From contig CM067526.1 in the NCBI GenBank assembly GCA_034509925.1, forward strand, positions 4,088,501 to 4,152,500: a stretch of DNA of 64,000 bases. The letters are read 5' to 3'. The translations under genes and the position numbers were made by a program. The notes beneath the pieces are model-generated. The model was not told the DNA's origin. It searched no databases and was given only the letters and a program-made list of their open reading frames with translations. Source of the stretch: Hirudinaria manillensis (Eukaryota; Annelida; Clitellata; Hirudinida; Hirudinidae). Below, piece by piece: positions 12,595 to 24,606 of the stretch; position 1 is the first letter of the stretch; each line of letters starts with the position of its first letter.

Positions 12595-15500
12595 TCAACA
12601 CTCGGTTTGGTACTTGTACCTGAGGCCTTGGTGGCGAGCGGAAACCTTGGTCGGGGGAGGAGTCTCGGGCAGTTCCGGGGGATGAGCGGCCTTGGAGGAG
12701 GAGGACTTGGGAGACTTGTTGAAACGAGATCGAGCGGAAGAAGAGGAATGAGATTCGGAGGACGTGGCGTTGGAAGAGGACGCAGACGACGGAGAGGGCA
12801 CGGAGGACGACCCGATGCCGATGCCGCTACTGCAGCTGCTGCTGTTGCTGCTCATGCCACCGTTGTTGTTGTTGTTGCTGTTATTATTTGTCGAGTTCTG
12901 TTGCTTCAGAGCAGACAACAATGCAGGTTGTTGTTGTTGTTGTTGATGGCAGTTGTCCTGTGGGTCTTTAGGAGGATTTGAAATGTTTCTGTTGTTTGAT
13001 GTTTTGGCAGGCATTGGAACCAAGTTCCTCCTTTTTCGGGCCGCTTCGATGATCGAAGTTTCTTTCTGAATGGGCAGAGTCTCTTTCAATTTGTCGCTGA
13101 GGTTTGCTTTAACAGGGCATGCCCTGTGAAGGGACTTGTTTGGCTGGGGCAAACTACCCAACAAGTCGCTCTTCTGAGGAAGAAACTCATTGGTAATTAA
13201 TTTCTTTTTGTCGTTATCGGGAGGGCAATCGGAACCACCGTATTCCGTACCGATTGTTTTTGCTTCGCTCCTTCCGGTCATCAGTGGCTTCGTGATGGGA
13301 ACGAAACATTGCGAATTTATTCCAATGTTCGAATTGGGTTTCCGCGCATCGTCGGGCAAAGGAGGCGGAGGGACTTTGGCACCGATCCTGGTCGAGTCAA
13401 TCTCCTCGTAGATCTGTTCTTCGTTCTCGATCGCTTCTCTCATTCCGATGGCCATGAACTGTTGAGATTTGTGGATTTGCTCGAGTCTCCGTGCGCCGAA
13501 CGAACTTCTGTTGGATTGGTTGCTGTATGTGACAGATCCTGCAGGCACGCTTGCTGGCGTTAGCTTTGCTGCAGGTGCCGAGGGAGGGACGTCGGATGCG
13601 GCAGAGGGTTGAATACTGCAGGTCTGTTTAGAAAATAAATGTTACGGCTAAAAATTAATTTAACGATAAATGTGCAACCTCCAGCTAACATCGTTTTCGC
13701 CGAGATTCAAGAATTCTTTGCCGACGGAACTGATTTCAAAGCCCTTCCAAAGGTCGTTTGTGGGAATCGCGGCAAGCCTTTCGCTGACGGTCCTGTTCTT
13801 GTAAATGACTTCTGGTGAGTGCTTGCAGCGTTTCAAGTGCCTTCCTCTGCACGACGGAAGCAGGTACTCGTGAGAGCGACGGGGCGCGTCGTCGTCGCTT
13901 TTGGTCTCCTCGACGCGGTCCACGCACTGGTAGTAATAAGAGCCGAGAGAGGGACAGTTGAAGTTCAGACACGAGTCGTTGAGGCACGACTCAGGTTGAA
14001 GTTGGTGGTAGAAGTGGTAAGGATCGTCTTCCTCTCCGACGTTGTTTCCGTCACTGCCGGGAATGGCTTTCAACGATTCGATGTTCCCGAGCGCGTCGTT
14101 GGTGGTGCTGACCAGTTGGGGACGAGAAATGTCCTTCGACGTGAAACTGAATCTTTTGATCGGCTCTGCCTTTCGCCCGGGCACGGACTCGCAAGGAATC
14201 AATTCCGAACGAGGACGCATGAAGGAGTCCGACGGTTGTCCATCTTAAGAAACAAAAAGCCGCCAACATTAACGTCCTTTATAAAGTAATTTTACTTTTT
14301 ACAAAGTAATTCGACTCATCCGAACAACAGAAAGGCAGACCGACCCGAGTTCTTTTTTTCCTCCGAGTTCTGGATCGAAGAGCGAACCTTGAATGCCCGG
14401 GGGACCGTTCTGAAAGAATTCGACTTCTGAACCCGAGAGCCGATCGGGGCTTCCGACCGACAGGGAACTGCTTTTCCAGAAATGGCGGGGGGAGCAGGAG
14501 CAGAGGTCAGTACGAGCGGAGGAGGACGAACCCTCTTCTGCCTCGGAAGCGTCGAGGCGAGCCCCTCAGAACCGTGCTCCTCTGAATTAATTTTAGATTT
14601 AATTACTTGATTAATAATTAAATGAAATTGTTGACTGGGCAATTAAGTGGTGCCATCGCAGACCTGCTTGAGTGGCAATTTCAACGACCGGTTCCAGTCT
14701 GCCGACCGAAGATGGATGAATGGGATGGGGCAGAAGAGCGTTCCGAGTCGGAATGTGTTGTTGCTGTTGCTGGACTCGTTGTAGTTGATGGTTGCGATGA
14801 GGCGTAGGATCGAGGGTGACCACGGTGCTGGGAACGTCCTTGGCTATCGTCGGATTGCTCTGTCTGACGGATCTGCACGAGTAGCCGTCACGTCAATGCA
14901 TAGCTCGTTGGATGGGATTTTTTTTAATTTTGACCAAAAAGACAAACTTTAGGTGAATGTTTAAATGATTTCGGTGGACAGAATGAAAAGCATTCATTTT
15001 CATTGCTTTGCTAACTTGTACTTCTCTCCAAAGTGAATGAGCCAGGCCTGTTTGATTGCTTTCTTGTTTCTGAATACACAAACGACGACGAACACCAGGA
15101 CGGGAACGACGAAGAAGAAGAAGAGGCACAGTCCCGTCACGAGGCTACCGCTTTCTGCAAGAAAAATTCAAAACAATGCGTCACGTCTAGCTTTGGAGAG
15201 AAACTTTTAATGCTATTGTTCAATGACTGCCAGCATTGCAAATATATTAAATCTAATTCCAACATTATTAAATTCATTCAGAATATGGACTCATTAATCA
15301 TAATCTAATTAGATGGTAATAAAACCAGATTAGTTATTAAGTAACTAACGATTTTGTATAAAAATAGGGTTGCTATGGATACTGCCACCGTGACCGGCTT
15401 CGTTGCAAAACTGAGGAGCGTAACCTGGATCACAGTGACACTGGTAGAGACTGTTGCAGATCTGTGGATTACAAATTATATTAAATTAATCTGCATTTCA

Positions 15501-18500
15501 TAAGTATTTAATGACAAGCATTTTAATGAATGTCCAGTTGTACTGCAATAACACGCAACAAATTCCAGATGACAGATGGAGAGACATCACGAAAGACAAA
15601 CTAACTCCCTGTCCGTGACAATCCGGACACTTCTGAGGAGATATATCTTGGATGTGCTGACATTTCTGATTGATGCACATCTGTCAGAAATATAACACGA
15701 ATAATAATAATTATTATAACAAATAATTATTATAATAAATACATAATTATTATAATAAATAATTATTATTATAATAAATAATTATTATTATAATAAATAA
15801 TAATTATTAATAATAATAAATAATAATTATTAATAATAATAATTTATTATTATTATTATCATTGTAATAGAAACAATATCTAGACTCAATAGTAACAGTT
15901 ATTAATCAAATAAATATTAATAAATATAATGCTTAATACTGTCAAATGTACTTTCTAAACAAAACTAATTATCACATTATTATGACATCACCACTAAATC
16001 TGTTACTTACACTAATGCCATATAATAACGTTTGCTGATCAATGACCAGCAGTTAATAAATGACAATTATCAGATTAGAGATACCATGTTGTCTCCACAT
16101 TTGGCGCCATCCGGAACCATTCCGGGGTCGAGTATGTCGAGACCCACGTCGAGTATGACTCCTTTGCAGTCCTCCCTCATCCCGTTCACCATGACGTGGG
16201 TGTCCGGGAGGGTGTAGGCCAGTGCCTCCTTCCAGAACATCAGCTTCTCGTTCTTGTGATGGCAGTGCAGCATTCCACACATGGCATCCCTGAGGTGATG
16301 GGATTCATTCAGCCAACAAATTCGATATAAACTCCGGCAAACATTCGTGAAAAATGTTAGATATTATTCTCCAACACCTTTCATATAGAGAAGGAATTAA
16401 ATGAACTAAATATTTAAACGTAATTATGTTATTATTTATTCATCTATTTATTTACACACACAAACACATACACACAAAAGCTCTTCCTGACCATGTAATT
16501 TTAGATTAGCTTCTGCTAAACCCATCCTGTTGGTTCACATCCAATAAATCACAATAACCACATCACAAAAAAAACTTATAACAACCGCATAAAATCAAGC
16601 GAAAGTAAGGCCTTTTTGGCGCGCAAAGAGCAGCAAAAAAAGGCGGGAAAGCAACGCACTTGGGCTCGCACTTGACGAAGGACTTCCCGTCCAGCCAATT
16701 GAAACCGCAGTTTCCATTCGAAGTTCCGGCAACGTTCTGTTCAAAGCAGGCCTTGTTCGATGCCCTCCCTGTTTTGCCCCACAGCAACTGGCACTGACTG
16801 TCGTGGCTCGAACATTTGCCCTTGTAGCAGTAGGAGCTTTTCTGAAAATATCACATCCCTATTTTTCAACATTTAAATTTCAAATCTACAAAATTAAATG
16901 CAATTTAATTCATTATTTTTTTTCTTTAAATTTAAAATTAAGCCAGAAAAATTGTCAGAACGAATCAACAGTTACCTTGAAAACAAAAGATTAAAATACG
17001 CCCCTTATTTTTTAAAGTTTCTCCTCCGACGTGACTGTTAATTAGCTCGTGACACGCACGCACAAGCGTACAAACACACACACACATCCTTCATTGACTT
17101 CAAGGACACTTTGATGTTATTTTAGCATCCATCAAAGACGTGCAGACCACCCACCTGCAAGGACGACGTACAAGGATGTCCGTTGTAAACGAACACGTCA
17201 TCGGGACAGTGCTCGCTGATTCCACTGCAGTATTCCGGAAGGTCGCACTCCCCCTCACTATGTCTGCACTCCGTTGCTATGGGCTTCAGCTAAGAGGATC
17301 GAACGATTTAAAAAGTTTAAAAATTAAAAAAAAAAAAAACGTACACATTTAAACATAAAAAAAATAAATATTGCCAAGAAAAGGGAGACGGGGTGTAAGG
17401 GGGCAGTTACGTACCCTGCAGGTGTTGAGGTCGCAACACTTGCCCATGGAGCAGGTGGCATTCTCCATGAGGACGCATCTCTCGGCATCGCAGCACTTGT
17501 TGTCGCAATCCTGGCGGAGAAGAAAAGCAGATGATGACGTGGATACACTTCCTCTTATTTACTATCGATTGATCGATCGGCATCGATTGGAATCCAATCA
17601 AAGGACAGGAGAACCTGTGGCAGTCCGCAGTCGCACTGTTCGCCCTCCTCGACGAACCCGTTACCGCACATGGGACCGTCTATGAGCTTCTCGGGGATGT
17701 TGTGCAGGCAGTAGTCCATGCCTTGATGGAGGGCGTCTGCAAACTGCTGCTTCGAGCAGACAGACCACTTCGTCGGATTCTTCTGACCGCTGATGAATAT
17801 TTTATCGTCGCAATAAATATATAAATCACAACTTAAGTGGACTTAAATACGAGGGACACACCTCGAATTGAAGTTTTAATTCGAAGAAGCAATTTAAAAA
17901 TAAAAAAGGAAGGAAATTCCGTGAAGCCGACGAATCAAATTAGAAACACGTAATAATAATAATAGGACGGAATTTTAAAGAGCAAAATAATTAATAATAA
18001 TACATATTTACACCTATAAATATATTAATTATTATTATTATTGTTAATTAATAACGTTACGCTTAGACAATTGATTAACCGAAGATCATATAAATTCGTG
18101 TACTTGCATTATAAAGGTCGTATTAGCTTATTAGTAATGCTTCCCAACGGACGAACCCACTACTGGACGCCATTATGCATCTGCTGTCCGGACAACCGCA
18201 AGTCTCCGTGTCGTGCGTTAGGCCGATGTTGTGACCCATTTCGTGGGCCACTGTGGTAGCCACGGGACCGACCATAGGGCTGTGATCCTAAAGAAATCGA
18301 ATTGTGGCCTATGCCCTATGATTATGTACGTCAGGCGTTTTTGTCAGTATTGAAAGATTTTATTCAGGATTTTGCAAATGATAACATCAATTAAGCATTA
18401 TAATTTACTAATTAAGCAACAAAGTAATGTATTACATCATCGTAATGTATTACTAACAAGATTGACTCCTCCTGAATATTGCCAAGTGCACATAGTCATG

Positions 18501-21500
18501 ATGGGAGCTTTTCCAACCACCCCTTCCCCTAATCTGTGACCCCTGATGACAAATTAGGACAGGCACTTTTGTCAGCTTCGATTCAATTAGGTCTTTTTTG
18601 ATGTATTTAGACTAGTTTAATTGTACTACAATCCTTCAACTAGTGGTTGGATCTAGAATGCTTGGATGGGGAAATCCATCGGTATGTATTAATACTGATC
18701 CATCGAGATAGAATCTTCGTTGGAACCCAATAGGGGTGTATATGTGTTAAATATTAAAAATATCTGCCAGTGATCTCGATAGAGATGCAGAATTTATTTA
18801 ACTAACTACTTCAATGTTTTGAAAGTAATTAACAGACTTTTGAATAATTTTGATTTTAGATTCTAAATTGTGAACTGACAGTATAAGTTGAGCGTTGTCG
18901 TTGTGATGTTTCGGACTGATGTTGTGTCTCCGATACTCTAGGAAGTTATTCATGGTCTTGTCTGCATTCTCGACGATATCAATCAGATCACTTTGGGTCC
19001 AAACCTCGACTCCAACCAGGGATACATAGATATTCAGAGGCCTATATAACTAAATGGTTCGTAACATCCGTTAGTAATAATTTAATTTCATTTTAACTAT
19101 TTCATTTTTTCACCATTCATTTCACACATGCCGCAATGAATATAAAAGTGGCTCGAAATATTTTACAAGCCCCTCTTGAAATTGACCAAGCCAATAGTAA
19201 TAATAATAATAATAATAATAACAATAATAATTTGATAATAATAATAATAAAATCCAGAATTATAACATGAATATGGGGTCACCACAGCTTTTTATTGTCC
19301 AAGACTTGACCAAACTCGCAAAATTAATAAAATATTGTCGCCTATTTAACTGGATGTCATCCCTGATTTGATTTCAAGTTTCAGGTGTCGCGTCCCGAGG
19401 CGGTGCGAAACGGGCTCTTTGAAAAGTTCTTAAGGATGATTAAAAGCTTGGAAGTGATTGTCTCTCGAAGAAAACCTCACGAAAGAATGTAAAACACCAC
19501 ACGAAGAGACAAATCAGTGAGCGGGAGAAGCACTTTTAAGCAAAATTTCACAACGTGTCCTCCTGTCTAAATTGGTCTCAGAAACTTTGCATGTTTAATT
19601 GGGTGACATTTTCGTCTTTCTTTCATTATTCAGTCTTCAATCGGTTACAACATTAAACAAGATGACCTAGTTTCCTTTCCGTACCTTCTCTTATTCTCCC
19701 CAAACATCGTCATCATCACCAGCATCACCACCAGCATCCGATCACTAATTAGTTCTAATAGACCAATCCCCTCTTAGAATAACATGAACTTACTGAGCTG
19801 ACAATGTTGACGATGTCTTTAGTCCTCCTGATCACTTTAGAAACATCTCTGCCCATCATGGCATACTGGAATTAACATGTATTAACATTCACATTAATTA
19901 TAAAATATTCATAGTCGTTATAAAATAGAATAAATAAATTTAAAAAAAAACATTAAATTCAATGGAAAGAATAATATATATATATAATATAAATACATAC
20001 CTGAGTATAATCGTTAGCAATATAAAGTTCAACCAGCAGAGTTTTGTCGTCTGCGTCGTACGGCCACCTAATAGCTCTCTTCTTTCTCTGAAAGCATGGG
20101 CATCAATTTTAAGACAGATTTAGGTCGACTCTCTGGTTAAAAAAAAAGGAATTTTTCAAAAAACATATTGCTTAAAAGAGAAAGAATGAAATGGCAGTTT
20201 GGAAATTTTAAGGAAAAACTGCAGCCCACGCCATCGAAAATTGTGGTCGGACAAAAATTATAAAAAAAAAAAAAACAAAACGTCACAGCGCAGCACCTGC
20301 TCTTGCAACTATTACGAGCTAAAAAAAATAAAATGAACGGCTGCAAATTGTTACTTTAAGACAACCAGATCCAACAGTTCCAACAGTGAGCCGGAAGTCC
20401 ACCGCTCCCACGCCACATAAATTGAAGATCGTCTACATTTATAATTCTTATCCCATCAGGACACGAAGTTGATTCCAAATATCTCTCAGAGAATCAAAAT
20501 AAGACAAGCCGTGTGATTTATGTCCTAGAAGCCCTAGAGAACGTTGTTAAGAGACTGAAGATTGATCTGCCGTTTCGTTTCTCAAGCAAAGATTCAACTC
20601 AAAACTCGACGCTCGGGACAGAATTATTTGACGAAGAAATTAATCTTAATTAATTTAATTTGATTGACATGTTTGAAAAAGAAATTACATTCGTTCTCTT
20701 GAATTTTCTTGTTAAAACCATAAAAACCATAACAGCAGACAAATTGCTAAGGGTATGAAATTAATATTTTGGACAAATTTTTCGTTTGATGCGCATGAAG
20801 AAAAATTTCAATTGAATACTTTCACAAAATAATAGAGCTATCACGAGCAACTAAAATTCCATGAGTCTGATTATTATTATAAATAAATAAAATAAAATAA
20901 ATAAATAAACAAAAATAATAATCATGATAATTCCACGATGTGACCTCAATCTACCAGGTTATCATGGAACTGTTGCACTCAAAAGAAACAATTAAAGTTC
21001 AGTTTATTATGCATAGTTTTTTAGCACAAAACATCTCCTCAAATTTCAAGATAACCCCTTAATATCTAGTTTTTTTAAAAGTATAACTGAATAAAATAAG
21101 GACAATAATAATAATTTTAAAAAGTTAAAAATAAAATTGTTGCAAATAATATTTTAATTAAAAATGCATCATCAACATTTCTTGGTCAGAAGAGATCACT
21201 AGCATGTTACCTATTTGATCTATGTTGACCTCTGAAAGCAAACTAGCAGAATTTCAACCAACCTTCCTCTCTTTCGTTAGATTCCTGAATTGTGAATTGA
21301 AGGCCTTTATATCCACGTAGTCAAACCCTGGATAAGAAAACCAAGAGTTTTCAAACACACGATATTATAACTAATTAAATTATTATTAAAATTAATTAAT
21401 TAATAAGAGAAAACGAATTCATTATAATAAGTAACACAAACACTTGACGAGCAAGGATGTTAAAGAAACTCCCATATGTTGAAATTATTCGAATTAAACT

Positions 21501-23955
21501 GGTTTCATTTTGAATGAATTGCCAAAGTGCATGAATTTAGAAAAAGATAAAAGACTATAAAAACAACTGACCGCAAGACACGTTTTTAGGCAGGGCATCA
21601 GAATTTCTGAAAATGTAGTGGAGGCCAACATACAGAGGAGATGACGGAGATGGAAACTCTGATGGTGGCGGTTCTGGTAAAGTCGTTGCTGTTGTTGGAA
21701 ATGACGACGACGATGATGATGAAGTCACATTCCTAATTGACGAACTCAACGTTGGTGGCACTTGAGAGGTTGGGGAATGAAATGATGATTGGGATGATGA
21801 CGAGAACAACGATGATCGTAATGATGATAATGATGACGACGTTAATTGGGACACTGGACTCGTAGAGGTTATTTGAGCAGGTTCTATGTGGTAGCCTTCC
21901 TCGTGAGTTGTGAAATATCCGCTGAAATTATATTTACCAATTATCAATACGAATAAAATATAGCTATAAGCGGAAGCAAAAATATCAATTTAATCACAGT
22001 AAACAAAAATAATATAAAAAAAAACTGCGCCCAAGAACAAAGCGGAAAAATGGCACGAATTAAAATTTAATGACTGTCTATTTTAATTGCATCGTCGCCT
22101 AAAGAATTGAATTTTATTTAAAAAAAAAAGCTTGAAATTGAGAAAGGCCTTAATTCGGGATATCCCTGCTAACGCGAACGAAATGAATTTAATTCCATCA
22201 TCATGGTAGCAATTCATTCAGAAATTGGACAATTTCGGATAGGAAATATTCTCAACGGTGGCTCCTGTGAAAGAAGTCAAAGTGAATGCTTTTCATCTAC
22301 AATCCAGACTCATCGCCATCATCACCATCACCACCACCATCATCATCGTCGACGTCTGAATAAATTAAAAATTAGTTCCGAGTTGGAAACCGCACATCGG
22401 CAGACAAAAAAAAGTAGCCTCGTATTATTTATAGATTCAGACTCTAAACTTTAAAGTCAGGAAACAACGTAGCTTAAACCAGACAACAGAAATGTTTTGA
22501 GAAGATTACACACCAGTACGCGTACAATAGGAGGCTTTTGTAATGCCAATGATGAATCAATCAAAATTGGTCGGAACACATTCACGAATTGTTTCACGGA
22601 AATGTATGTGGCTTACGACCATCGAGACCACAACGTTCCTCCAACAACAACAACGGCTGCGTAAAATAAGCCAAATAATAGCACGTCATTAATATGAGTT
22701 TTGCTAATTGCCATTTTTAATTCATAATTATCACAATGCCATTACAAAAAAAAACATTACTAGGATATTGCCCGAGCGCGTACCAAAGTTACCACTTACC
22801 GGAGGGAACCGTGGCACAAACTCAGGGCTGCCAGGGAATGTTCATCCCCCACAACGTGACCATTGTAGTAGCAATTGTAACTTGTCTAGAAAAAATAAAT
22901 TGAGACAATTCAACGAATGTAACACTGACAAAATTCATGACAAATTTTTAAAAGTTTCAAGAAGTATCACTACTTATTGGTGCCAAGGGTGGTAAAGAAA
23001 TAATTGACACTCTAGAAAACATTTAAGATTCTGTAGTGAAATTGATTTAAACAGTAAATAGTTTCACAAGCAAATTCAAATATTTTCAAAACTTGGGTTT
23101 GACGATCAAATAATTTCTTCAAAATCCCCAAAATGCTTAAGGCGATTGACATGTACAACCATTGATTATTTTGGAAGAAAATTTGAAAATCAACTTCATT
23201 CTAGCCTATAAAATGTTGGAGAAATAACATTCCATCTGAGACATGTAAAAGGAACCACAGTAAACTATAAATAGCAGCATCAAAGTGAATCTTCAAATTA
23301 AACATGGATATCTATTTCACCAGTTTTAAGTAAGTTGCCTGGTTTTGATATTCAACAAGCTTACATTGGAAGGATGGTATATCTCTCCAGTCTCATTGAT
23401 AGATTTTTCAATGTACACTGTCCCAAATAGATCTCTGTAAAACATTTGTTAGGAATAATTCCACCATTTATCAAGGGCTAAATTAAATCAAAGCAGTTTT
23501 AAACTAATGAATCAAACTGCCAACTTACTGGTTCAGTGTCAGATTGATAAGAAATATTTTCTCAAAGGCAGAAAACTTAGCAAAAACATTCCTAGGGTAA
23601 GGGCCATTCTGCATGCCAAAAAGAATACAGAAATTATGAGAATAAAAAAGTAGGTTGGCTTTAAACAATTTCTAGGGCAGTTGTAATAAAATTTTGTGCA
23701 AACTTGGACCAACTGAAAAATTATTATTCCAAGTCACAGAAAGCAAATTTAAATCTATTCAAAGCCAAATCAGCTGAAAATGCTAAAGAAGTTAAATGTG
23801 CAAACATTTGGTAATGATCTCACCTCAAAATTGATCAATTGCCTAGTTTCGAATTCAATTTCAGGAATTATTTGTTCATGGTAACTAAACTCAGTAAACA
23901 AATCCTTACTGGCCAAAACGCATATAAAAAGTTCTGCAAAAAACAAGTAGCCCAT
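12595..23955 (-). CDS. ADAM metalloprotease-disintegrin, ADAM9/12/19 (meltrin) type
   Basis: Twenty-three exons join in phase to 1492 aa: 23955-23824, 23608-23529, 23434-23365, 22885-22800, 21921-21572, 21327-21263, 20087-20001, 19865-19794, 19049-18880, 18542-18458, 18287-18157, 17789-17615, 17510-17415, 17289-17155, 16841-16660, 16289-16085, 15680-15606, 15461-15350, 15154-15016, 14872-14664, 14581-14345, 14243-13679, 13615-12595. In order: signal peptide (about 1-16); prodomain with a Ser/Thr/Pro insert and cysteine-switch NVSCG; furin site RKKR (262-265); zinc protease HEMGHNIGLTHD (His 414, 418, 424) with Met-turn CIM (436-438); disintegrin domain from CGNGFVEEGEQCDCG, loop CRHSEGECDLPEYC; cysteine-rich domain; EGF-like repeat; membrane segment (about 774-797); then a roughly 695-residue tail with proline-rich SH3-type motifs (RVRPPPLVL, VPPPPLPD). 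All zinc ligands are present, so it should be an active sheddase at the cell surface. The ADAM9/12/19 grouping rests on the EGF region (CDPGYAPQFCNEAGHGGS). Confidence 0.93.
15695..15865. repeat. AT-only block of interleaved TAA and TTA repeats
   Basis: About 170 bp in an ADAM intron consist almost only of TAATAA and TTATTATT units that alternate strand sense, so the block is largely self-complementary and could fold back. It is probably several microsatellite expansions merged together. Confidence 0.85.
19196..19249. repeat. (TAA)n microsatellite in ADAM intron
   Basis: Nearly pure (AAT)n with one AAC interruption and a TTTGAT break, in the intron between ADAM exons 8 and 9. Confidence 0.9.
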
Positions 23956-24606
23956 AACAAGTTAAGTCTATGGATTTTGCAGTGATTTCAAGAAATGTTG
24001 CAAACTAAAGCCCACAGACCTATAGTCGCGCAAAAAATCACATCAAGAGCTATTAGCATCTTGGAAGATAAACTTTTTGAATAATCATTTCTGTTAGTGT
24101 AGCCCTGAGAATGCACGACACGACCGTTTAATAAATCTATGACAATTTATGGATAATATAAACACAAATACTAATGGTGTCCAAAGCTTCTACAATTTTG
24201 TTGCAGTATTAACTCTAATTGATATATTAATGCACTATAAAGTCCTTTATTGGTTTTGCTAAAAAATTTGCAGAAATTTTTGGAAAACAATTTTTTATAT
24301 TCTATAAAATAAAAAAACTAGAATAATAACTACGTATTTAAAATAATATTAGAGACTTGTGCTCGCTTATTAATGCATTAGGCGCCTTATCTGGAGAGCT
24401 CCAATGGCTTATTGACACAGGGGTCCTTGTTTTCCCGGTTTCTCGTAACAGATTTTCAATGGAATTACTATAATAATTTGGGTGTCGATCACGCATATTC
24501 GTACAATTTTAATGTAATAAATTCGTGTTTGGGAGTCGAACATTCGTTTGTTGCTTGAATCTTGCCTTATCAGCTGAGATCATTTCTTAAATGTGTACTA
24601 AACACT
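23956..24606. promoter_or_regulatory. Divergent promoter region, ADAM (-) and RNF103 (+)
   Basis: The start codons of two genes transcribed away from each other are separated by 651 bp, so both promoters must lie here or in upstream 5' UTR introns. The sequence is AT-rich, with no clear TATA box at the expected spacing and no CpG-rich core. The assignment rests on gene orientation only. Confidence 0.5.

Noticed and set aside
12607-12981. + strand frame rich in Gly/Arg and Leu
   Set aside because: It is the antisense shadow of the Ser/Asn/Gln-rich ADAM tail exon.
13819-14289. 156-codon + strand frame
   Set aside because: It is antisense to the ADAM exon 14243-13679, whose frame joins in phase with its neighbours.
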